A DNA stretch of 18,514 bases, taken from NCBI GenBank assembly GCA_023417985.1, contig JAEZDV010000361.1:1-18514 (forward strand), read 5' to 3'. This document shows, piece by piece, positions 6,412 through 15,000 of this stretch. A program made the position numbers and the translations under genes. The notes beneath the pieces are model-generated. The model did no database searches and was not told where the DNA came from. It saw only the letters and a program-made list of their open reading frames with translations. This DNA is from Actinomycetes bacterium (GTDB lineage Bacteria; Actinomycetota; Actinomycetes; Mycobacteriales; Mycobacteriaceae). Within the stretch, counting starts at the first letter, position 1; each line of letters begins with the position of its first letter.

Positions 6412-8364
6412 TTGCAGCCGCAGTGGGTTCCAGGACAGTCCGTGGTGGAACACGCGAACGTCACCGGATTTGCGCGGTTCGTCGAACGACGGCACGGACT
6501 GGATCTGCCGGACTACCGGTCCTTGTGGCAATGGTCGGTCGATGCTCCGGACGACTTCTGGAAAGCCGTGTGGGACAACTTCGAGATCCTGTCGCACGCC
6601 GATCCCGGCCCCGCTCTCGCCGATGACGCGATGCCCGGGGCGGTGTGGTTTCCCGGAGCCCGCCTCAATCTCGTCGAGCATGTCTTCCGCGACCGGCCTC
6701 CCCACGATCCGGCTGTCGTGTACCTCGACGAAGAGGGGCACCGAACCGAGTTGTCGTGGTCGGAACTCCGGCGGCAGACCGCGTCGTTCGCCGCAGTCCT
6801 GCGTTCGCACGGAATCGGGCCGGGAGACCGGGTCGTCGGGTACCTCCCCAACATTCCGGAAGCCGTCGTCGCACTGCTCGGCACGGCGGCCGTCGGAGCG
6901 ACATGGGCAGCATGCGGGCAGGATTACGCCGCGCCGGCCGCACTCGACAGGCTCGGGCGGCTCGGGCCCCGGGTTCTCGTCACGACCACCGGATACCGCT
7001 ACGCGGGCAAGTGGCACGACCGCACGGACGAGATGAACATGCTCCGCGACCGATTGCCGGGGCTCGAGCTCACCGTGGTCGTACCCCGCGGGTCGGCAGA
7101 CGGACTGCCGGAAAGGCACGCGCCGCACGGATCGTTGCTGATCTGGGACGACGCGTTCACGACGGATCATCCCCTCGAAACGGTTGCGGTTCCCTTCGAC
7201 CACCCGCTGTGGGTGGTGTTCTCGTCGGGAACGACGGGACCACCCAAAGGGATCGTTCACGGCCACGGCGGGGTACTGCTCGAACACCTCAAAGCACTGT
7301 CGCTCCATCTCGACCTCGGGCCGGGCGACCGCTACCTCTGGTACACCAGCCCGAGCTGGATGATGTGGAACTTCCTCGTCTCCGGCCTTCTCGTCGGCGC
7401 GACCGTTGTCTGTTACGACGGTGCCCCGTCTCATCCCGAGGTGGATCGGCTCTGGCGGATCGTCGCGGACGAAGGCGTCACCTTGCTGGGCACGAGTCCT
7501 GCCTACGTAGCGGCCTGCAGTAAGGCGCACGTCGTGCCCCGCGTCGACCACGACCTGTCCGAGTTGCGCCGTGTGGGTGTCACCGGTTCGACCCTGCCCG
7601 TGACGGGATCACTGTGGCTCGCGGAGAACGTCGGCGCCGACGTACAGGTCATGTCGATCTCCGGTGGTACCGACGTGGTGACCGCCTTCGTGGGCGCCGT
7701 GCCGACGGTGCCCGTGTGGCCGGGGGAGATCTCCGTCCCGTGCCTCGGCGTGGCGGTGGACGCTTACGACGAGCACGGTCGGTCCGTCCGCGGCCGGGTG
7801 GGCGAACTCGTCGTGACCGCGCCCATGCCGTCCATGCCCGTTTGTTTCTGGGACGACCCGGACGGCAACCGGTATCGCGACTCCTACTTCTCCGTATATC
7901 CGGGGGTGTGGCGTCACGGCGACTGGGTCACCATCACCGACCGGGGCACGTTCGTCATGCACGGACGCTCCGATTCCACGCTCAACCGCCAGGGAGTGCG
8001 GATGGGCAGCGCCGACATCTATCAGGTCGTGGAGAGCCTCCCCGAGGTCACCGAAGCGCTCGTACTCGGAATCGAGCAGGCCGACGGGTCGTACCGGATG
8101 CCACTGTTCGTCGTACTCGCAGAGGGAACCGAACTCGACGACAGCGTGGCGGAACGGATTCGTTCCGCGATCCGCGAGCAACTGTCCCCGCGGCACGTAC
8201 CGGACGAGATCATCGTTGCACCTGGGGTGCCCCACACTCGCACCGGGAAGAAACTCGAGGTGCCGCTCAAACGGATTCTGCAAGGGGCAGATCCGGCGGG
8301 AGTCGTCGACCGCGCGGCAATCGACGCGCCCGACCTGATCGATTGGTATCACCATCAGCGGTGA
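6412..8364 (+). CDS. aacS: Acetoacetyl-CoA synthetase (acetoacetate--CoA ligase)
   Basis: Cytoplasmic ligase that converts acetoacetate + ATP + CoA to acetoacetyl-CoA + AMP + PPi, feeding ketone bodies or polyhydroxybutyrate breakdown into thiolase reactions. It is 650 residues, the usual family length. The N-terminal ACAS region carries NVTGFARFVERRHG and WQWSVDAPDDFWKAVWD. The AMP-binding motif SSGTTGPPKG is at residues 271-280, followed by IVHGHGG and YLWYTSPSWMMWNFLVSGLL, typical of AacS. The catalytic lysine lies in TRTGKKLEVP (K613). The start is uncertain: TTG 6412 follows GAGGAAAGCGAG and gives the short leader before QPQWVPG that is usual for AacS; GTG 6382 would add ten residues. 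A hairpin precedes it, so it probably has its own promoter, not clearly visible. Intact. Confidence 0.9.
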   Translation: MQPQWVPGQSVVEHANVTGFARFVERRHGLDLPDYRSLWQWSVDAPDDFWKAVWDNFEILSHADPGPALADDAMPGAVWFPGARLNLVEHVFRDRPPHDPAVVYLDEEGHRTELSWSELRRQTASFAAVLRSHGIGPGDRVVGYLPNIPEAVVALLGTAAVGATWAACGQDYAAPAALDRLGRLGPRVLVTTTGYRYAGKWHDRTDEMNMLRDRLPGLELTVVVPRGSADGLPERHAPHGSLLIWDDAFTTDHPLETVAVPFDHPLWVVFSSGTTGPPKGIVHGHGGVLLEHLKALSLHLDLGPGDRYLWYTSPSWMMWNFLVSGLLVGATVVCYDGAPSHPEVDRLWRIVADEGVTLLGTSPAYVAACSKAHVVPRVDHDLSELRRVGVTGSTLPVTGSLWLAENVGADVQVMSISGGTDVVTAFVGAVPTVPVWPGEISVPCLGVAVDAYDEHGRSVRGRVGELVVTAPMPSMPVCFWDDPDGNRYRDSYFSVYPGVWRHGDWVTITDRGTFVMHGRSDSTLNRQGVRMGSADIYQVVESLPEVTEALVLGIEQADGSYRMPLFVVLAEGTELDDSVAERIRSAIREQLSPRHVPDEIIVAPGVPHTRTGKKLEVPLKRILQGADPAGVVDRAAIDAPDLIDWYHHQR

Positions 8365-8367
8365 TGG

Positions 8368-8390
8368 AGGCCACACGGTAAGCGTGGCCT
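8368..8390 (+). terminator. Hairpin after aacS, possible terminator
   Basis: AGGCCAC (8368-8374) pairs with GTGGCCT (8384-8390) around a nine-base loop. It starts four bases after the aacS stop codon. It is a seven-pair stem without U-tract. The same bases lie in the short leader of the next gene. Confidence 0.5.
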
Positions 8391-8429
8391 AACTGGACTC
8401 TCACCGTCTGGAATGGTCGGATTGCCGGT

Positions 8430-8780
8430 ATGGACATCGCCATCAAGATTCTTCTCATCCTGCACTTCATCGGTCTCGCCGCGATCATCGGCTCCTGGCT
8501 CTCGGTGCTCAAGCAGCCGCGCGTGGTCGTCGGCATGCTGCACGGCGCGATCCTGCAGGTGGTCACCGGTATAGCCCTGGTCGGCCTGCGTGAAGCTCAG
8601 GACGTCGTCGAAGTGAACCACATGAAAATCGGCATCAAGCTCCTCGTAGCGCTGGTGATCCTGGTCGTCGCGATCGTCGGCCTGAAGAAGGAGAAGAAGA
8701 GCCCCGGTTCGACCGCAGTGCTCGCGCATACCGCCGGCATCCTCGGGATCGTCAACGTGATCATCGCAGTGAGCTGGTAA
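8430..8780 (+). CDS. Small four-helix membrane protein, unknown function
   Basis: Protein of 116 residues, hydrophobic throughout. It has four predicted membrane helices at about residues 3-25 (IAIKILLILHFIGLAAIIG), 34-52 (VVGMLHGAILQVVTGIALV), 66-84 (KIGIKLLVALVILVVAIVG) and 95-115 (TAVLAHTAGILGIVNVIIA). A lysine-rich cytoplasmic-type loop (LKKEKKS) lies between helices 3 and 4. The histidine in the first helix (LHFIGL) and those in VGMLHG and VNHMKIG are in positions that recall small haem- or quinone-associated membrane proteins, but that is speculation. Similar short proteins are widespread in actinobacteria as conserved hypotheticals. The start is ATG 8430; no clear Shine-Dalgarno is visible, but codon bias begins there. 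The aacS hairpin separates it from the upstream gene. Confidence 0.75.
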   Translation: MDIAIKILLILHFIGLAAIIGSWLSVLKQPRVVVGMLHGAILQVVTGIALVGLREAQDVVEVNHMKIGIKLLVALVILVVAIVGLKKEKKSPGSTAVLAHTAGILGIVNVIIAVSW

Positions 8781-9088
8781 TACCTGCGGCCCGGTAACAG
8801 CCGCGGCCTGTGACCCAGCCGTGGCCCGGTGAACTCGGAGGGCCCTCTACGGTGAGCCGGAGCCCCGTCGGCACCCTGTAGATTGTTCCCGATGTACGAC
8901 ATGGGCTCCGGTACCGACCGGTAAGTAACATGCTTCGGGCGCGTCGGCCGCCAGGCGGGGTTCCGTTGCTGCGTCCGGTCCTGCGGAATGTCTCCCCGCC
9001 CGGCCACGCCGTAACGATCTCTCCCTGATGCGCAGATACCCCAAGAGGTTGCGTGCAAGTTCGTGTCGGGAGTGCGGGCAACTGCCCG
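8781..9088. other. Intergenic region upstream of the NRPS
   Basis: This 308-bp gap has no convincing gene. It holds three imperfect 17-18 bp tandem units at 8786-8838 (GCGGCCCGGTAACAGCC and relatives). A bulged hairpin lies at 8847-8881 (CTAC-GGTG-AG-CCG pairing with CGG-CACC-CT-GTAG). A short palindrome TACCG-AC-CGGTA is at 8912-8923. I see no clear -35/-10 pair and no IdeR/DmdR iron box, so the NRPS promoter cannot be placed. Confidence 0.5.
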
Positions 9089-12000
9089 ATGGTGAGAGGA
9101 AGGTTGGGGGATTTGGACTCGCTCGGGAAAGGCGGATCGCAGGCGACGAACGCGGGGGGCGCAGTGCCGCCCGGAGCGTTCCCGCTCTCGCCTGCGCAGC
9201 TGGGGATGTGGTTCGCCCAGCACGTCGACCCGACAGTGCCCGCCAACATTGCTCAATACGTCGAACTCGAGGGTGACCTCGACGTCGATCTGCTCCGCGC
9301 ATCCAGTGCCCGTGCTGCGCTCGAAATGGGGTCCGGGTTCCTCCGTTTCATCGAGGTCGGGGCACAGCCGTATCAGCTTGTCGACCCCTCGCTGGAAGCG
9401 CCGCTCGGCTTCGTGGATCTGATCGGGGCCGACGACCCCCGGCAGGCTGCGCTCGACTGGATGCGCGACGACCGCAGTCGTCCCGTCGATGTATTGCGCG
9501 ACCGCCTCATCGCCGCGACCGTGCTTCGCATCGGTGAACGACGCTACTTCTGGTACAACCGCGTCCACCATCTGGCACTCGACGGTTTCGCCGCTGCCAC
9601 CTTCATGACTCGTATCGCGGAGTTGTACACCGCGTCGGTCGAGGGCGTCGAGCCGTCTCCGAATCGCGCGTCGGACCTACACAAGGTCTACGACGTCGAA
9701 ATGGAGTACCGCGGCTCCAAGCGGTACCTCGACGACCGCGAGTACTGGGCCCGGCAGATCGACGGCATCGAGGAACCCACCAGCCTCTCCGGGCGCGCCG
9801 CCGCGCCCGCCCCGGTCAGCCGTATCGACACCGCCGCACTGTCCGCGGACACCGAACGGCGGGTCGACGAACTCGCGACTCGAGAAGGCACGAGCCTTGC
9901 CACCGCGGTGGTCGCTGCCTTCGCCGCATATCTCGCGCAGATGACCGGACAGACCGACGTGGTGCTGAGCTTGCCCGTAGCTGCGCGCACCAACGCGGTC
10001 CTGCGTCGTTCGGGCAGCATGGTTTCCAACGTCGTACCGCTGCGCTTGAGCGTCACCGACGACACGACCGTCCACGACCTCATCGCCGCCTCGGCGGCGG
10101 CCGTCTCGGGTGCGCTGCGCCATCAGCGCTACCGGCACGAGGACATCGTCCGTGACCGAGGCGCGGGTTCGGTGGGGCAGTCCACGTTCTTCGGGCCGTG
10201 GGTCAACATCATGCTGTTCGACAACGAGGTCCGGCTCGGCGACATGGTCGGCGGCATCAACATTCTGTCGACCGGCCTGATCGAGGATCTCGGTGTCAAC
10301 GTCTACCGCAGCGGCGGCGCTCACACGCACATCGACTTCGAGTCCAATCCCAATCTGTACCACTCGGAGCAGTCCCGCGCCGACCACGCTCGTTTCATCG
10401 AGTTCTTCGACCGGTTCGTCGGATCGGATCCGGAACGGCGCGTGTGGGATATCCCCCTTGCGGGACGCGCGGAACTCGAAAGTGCGGTCATCGAGTGGAA
10501 CCGCACCGACCATCCCGTCCGGCAGCGCGATCTGCTCGCCCAGTTCCGTGAACAGGCGGCCGAAACGCCAGAGGCCACAGCGCTGATCTTCGAAGGCGAG
10601 TCGCTGACCTACGGCGAATTCGCTTCCCGTGTCAACACTCTCGCACGCACCTTGATCGAACTTGGCGTCGGGCCCGAATCGCTTGTCGGGCTGTGTATTC
10701 GGCGCTCGCTCGACCTGGTCGTCGGCATGTACGCCATCGGCGAAGCCGGCGGTGCGTGGGTGCCGATCGATCCCGACCATCCGGCCGACCGGACCGGCTA
10801 CATCCTCGAGACGGCGAAACCGGTTGCAGTGCTGACCACGGCGCGCGACGACGTGGACCTGCCGGAAGGCACCGCTACGCTCGAGATCGACACCTTCGAC
10901 TACTCGCACCGTGACGCACGTCCGATCTCCGACGCGGAGCGGCATGGTCCGGTCCTGCCCGATACCACCGCGTACATCATCTTCACCTCGGGTTCGACCG
11001 GTCGGCCCAAGGGCGTGGCTGTGAGCCATGCCGCCATCGACAACCAGATCCAGTGGATGAACGACCAATACGGCGTGACATCCCAGGATGTGTACCTGCA
11101 GAAGACCGCAACGACGTTCGACGTGTCGCTGTGGGGATTCTTCATGCCGCTGCGTGTCGGCGCGACCCTTGTGATCGCGACGCCCGACGGGCACCGCGAC
11201 CCGGTCTACGTGGCGAACAAGATCGCCGAGCACCATGTGACGATCACCGATTTCGTGCCGTCGATGCTCACCGTCTTCGTGGCCAACGCCGCCGACGGGA
11301 GCTGCGACTCCCTGCGACACGTGTTCGTCATCGGCGAGGCGCTGCCGGCCGAGACGGCAGCCGAGTTCGCGCAGCTGTGTCCGGCGGGTCTGCACAACCT
11401 GTACGGACCCACCGAGGCAGCGGTGTCCATCACCTACCACCGCGCGAACCCTGCCGACGTCCACAGTGTGCCGATCGGTGTCCCACAGTGGAACAGCCGC
11501 GCGTACGTCCTAGACCGGCGTTTGCGCCCGGTTCCGGTCGGGCGACCAGGCGAGCTCTACCTGGCGGGTGTTCAGCTCGCACGTGGTTATCTGGATCGTC
11601 CGGACCTGACCTCCGATCGCTTCCTCGCGGACCCGTTCGGAGCACCCGGCGAACGGATGTACCGCACGGGCGACCTCGTGCGCTGGGAAGCCGGGCCCGA
11701 CGGCACCGGAATCCTCGAGTACATCGGCCGGACCGATTTCCAGGTCAAGTTCCGCGGACAGCGCATCGAACTCGGTGAAATCGAGGCGGTGCTGCTCGCT
11801 CATCCCGCCGTCTCGCAGGCAGTCGTTCTCGTGGTCTCCACCCCCACAGGCGACCAGCTCGTCGGTTACCTGGTGGCCGCGCCCGCGCAGACGATCGATG
11901 TCACCGACCTTGCAGATCACGCAGGCCGCTCGCTTCCGTCGTACATGGTGCCCGCGTCGCTCATGGTGCTCGACGCGCTCCCGCTCAACACCAGCGGAAA

Positions 12001-15000
12001 GCTCGACCGGAAAGCGCTGCCGGAACCCGTATTCAGCAGCACCCGCACCTTCCGCGAGCCCTGCAGCCCTGCCGAACGCGTCGTGGCCGCAGCCTTCGGC
12101 GACGTACTCGGCGCGGAGCGCGTCGGTCTCGACGACGACTTCTTCGAGCTCGGCGGCAATTCGCTCGTCGCGACCCAGGTCGTCTCACGCATCGGCGCGG
12201 CACTCGATACGCAGGTTCCTGTACGCGCGCTGTTCGAGGCATCCACTGTAGTGGGACTCGCCACACGTATCGCGAAGCAGGTCGGATCCGGTGCCCGAGC
12301 GCCGCTCACCGCAGCCACGCGACCAGATGTTCTGCCCCTTTCCACTGCACAGCAACGGATCTGGTTCCTCAATCGGTTCGATGTCACCACTGCGGCTTAC
12401 AACCTGCCCTTCACCGTGCGGATGACAGGCGCGGTGGACCCTCATGTGGTGTCCGATGCGTTCTCGGACGTGGTGGCCCGGCACGAGAGCTTGCGCACCG
12501 TCTACCCCGAAGTGGACGGCGACCCCCATCAAGTGATCCTGCCGCTCGAGCAGGCCGTCTCGCCGCTCGAACCGGTCGATGTCGACGAGGACGGTCTACG
12601 GGCAGCGGTCGTCGAACTCGCTGGACGCGGTTTCGACGTTGCGATCGAGGTTCCGTTCCGAGTCGCGCTGTTCCGGCTCGCTCCCGACACCTATGTGCTC
12701 GCGATGGTGCTGCACCACATCGCAGCCGACGGATCCTCGTTCGGACCGTTCGCACAGGATGTCGTCGCCGCCTACACGGCGCGCGCGGAGGGACACGAAC
12801 CGCGCTGGTCGCCCCTGCCGATCCAGTACGCCGACTACGCCCTGTGGCAACGACAGGCTCTCGGAAGCGAGTCCGATCCGGGTTCGGCTGCTGCGCAACA
12901 AATCTCTTTCTGGGTTCGGGAGCTCGACGGCCTCCCGGATCAGCTGGATCTGCCGGCGGACCGGATGCGCCCTGCCGTCGCAAGCTACCGCGGCGCCAAG
13001 CACCGATTCGAGATCGGCGCCGAGACACACCGTGGACTCGTCGAACTTGCTCGCGGACACAGCGCCTCGCTGTTCATGGTCGTCCACGCCGCATACGCGG
13101 TACTCCTTTCACGACTGAGCGGATCGAACGATATCGCCGTCGGCACCGCGGTCGCGGGACGCGGCGAAAAGGAGCTCGACGGCCTCATCGGCATGTTCGT
13201 GAACACGCTGGTGCTGCGCACGCGCGTCGATCCCGGACTCTCGTTCGGTGAATTCCTCGACGTGGTCCGTGAAATCGACCTGACCGCATTCTCGAACGCG
13301 GACGTGCCTTTCGAGCGTCTCGTCGAGGTGCTCAACCCGGCACGATCCACAGCGCGTCATCCGCTGTTCCAGGCGGCGTTGTCGCTCGAGCCCGGTTCAG
13401 CACGTGAGGTGTCCTTCGCCGGAGTCCACGCCGTCGGCACCGAACTGGAGATGCCGATCTCGAAGTTCGACATCCAGCTGTGGCTGACCGAAAAGACCGG
13501 CAGCGACGATGAACCCGCCGGCTTGGGTGCCACCTTCGAGTACGCGACGGATCTCTTCGACGCCGGAACGGTCGCCGTCTTCGCAGAACGTTTCGTGAGG
13601 ATCCTCGACGGCATCGTCGCGGACACGTCGGCATGTGTGGGCGACCTGTCCATCCTCTCTCCCGGCGAAGCCGAGCTGCTGCTCACCACGACGGGTCCCG
13701 ATGCGGGTGAACCGGCCACGCTCGTGGACCTGCTCACCGCGCGTGTCGCCGCCCACCCGGAGCGGACCGCCGTTCGCGACGGTGACATCGTCCTGACGTA
13801 TCGCGACCTCGACGCGTGGTCGAGCTGGATCGCGCGTTATCTGATCGAGCGTGGCGTAGGGCCCGGAGACATTGTCGCGCTTGCCTTCCCTCGCTCGTGG
13901 GAGATGGTGCTCGGTGTGTGGTCCGTTGCGAAGACGGGAGCAGCCTACGTTCCGGTCGACCCGGAATACCCGGTCGACCGAGTGACCCACATGCTCGAGG
14001 ACTCGTCGGCTCTGCTGGGCCTGACGACGGAGGAACACGCCGTCGGTCTGTCGCCCGCCGTCGAATGGGTTCGCTTCGACGACCCGGCATTCGTCGCCGC
14101 GTGCTTGGCGCACTCGGGCGCACCGGTCACCGACGAGGAGCGGTGTGCTCCGCTCCGGGTCGATCACCTCGCATACGTCATCTACACCTCCGGGTCCACC
14201 GGGCGTCCGAAGGGCGTCGCGGTAACCCACCGTGGCCTCGCAGGCCTCGTCCGCGACTGTGTCGACCTCTACGGGGTGACTTCCGAGTCTCGGATTCTGC
14301 AGATCTGTTCGCCGAGTTTCGACCCCTCGGTTCTCGACTTTGCGATGGCTGGTTACACCGGTGCCGAACTGGTGATCACTCCGCCGACGATCTACGGCGG
14401 AGTCGAACTGCGGGCGCTGATCCAGCAGACCGGTGTCACCCACGCGACCATCACGCCTGCGGTGCTGGGTTCCGTGGATCCCGCGGGCCTCGACTCGCTC
14501 CAGAGCCTGAACGTCGGTGGCGAGGCCTCCACGACGGAACTCGTGGCCCGGTGGGCGCCCGGCCGCCGATTCTTCAACGCTTACGGACCGACCGAGACCA
14601 CGATCGTGTCGACCCGCGCTCTGCTCGATGCCTCGGGACCGATCACCATCGGCGGCCCGACAGCGGGCGTCCAGGCACTCGTGCTCGACGGCCGTCTTCG
14701 TCCGGTCCCCGCAGGAGTGTCGGGCGAGCTGTATCTCGCCGGCGACGCTCTGGCGCGGGGCTATCACCGACGTGCTGCGCTCACTTCGGATCGGTTCGTC
14801 GCGAACCCGTTCGGAGCGCCGGGTACCCGCATGTACCGGACCGGTGACGTGGTTCGCTGGGACGATCAGCGCCGCCTCGTGTTCGCCGGACGATCCGACT
14901 TTCAGGTCAAGGTCCGCGGATTCCGGATCGAACTGGGCGAGATCGACGTTGCCTTGCAGACGCATCCGCTCGTCGATTTCGCAACCACCGTCGGCCACGA

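Noticed and set aside
6289..7551. Minus-strand open frame of 420 codons opposite aacS
   Set aside because: Shadow of the acetoacetyl-CoA synthetase gene, whose motifs are complete on the plus strand.
4248..8364. The two CoA ligases as starter-unit enzymes of the NRPS
   Set aside because: The second is a clear acetoacetyl-CoA synthetase of primary metabolism and the first pairs with a transporter; both are separated from the NRPS by hairpins and a membrane-protein gene.
8378..8396. IdeR/DmdR-like iron box (GTAAGCGTGGCCTAAC)
   Set aside because: Only one half-site (CCTAAC) resembles the TTAGG-type consensus; the symmetry is better explained by the AGGCCAC/GTGGCCT hairpin after aacS.
9677..11464. 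Minus-strand open frame of 595 codons opposite C1-A1
   Set aside because: The plus frame carries intact C and A motifs over the same bases; the minus translation resembles nothing.
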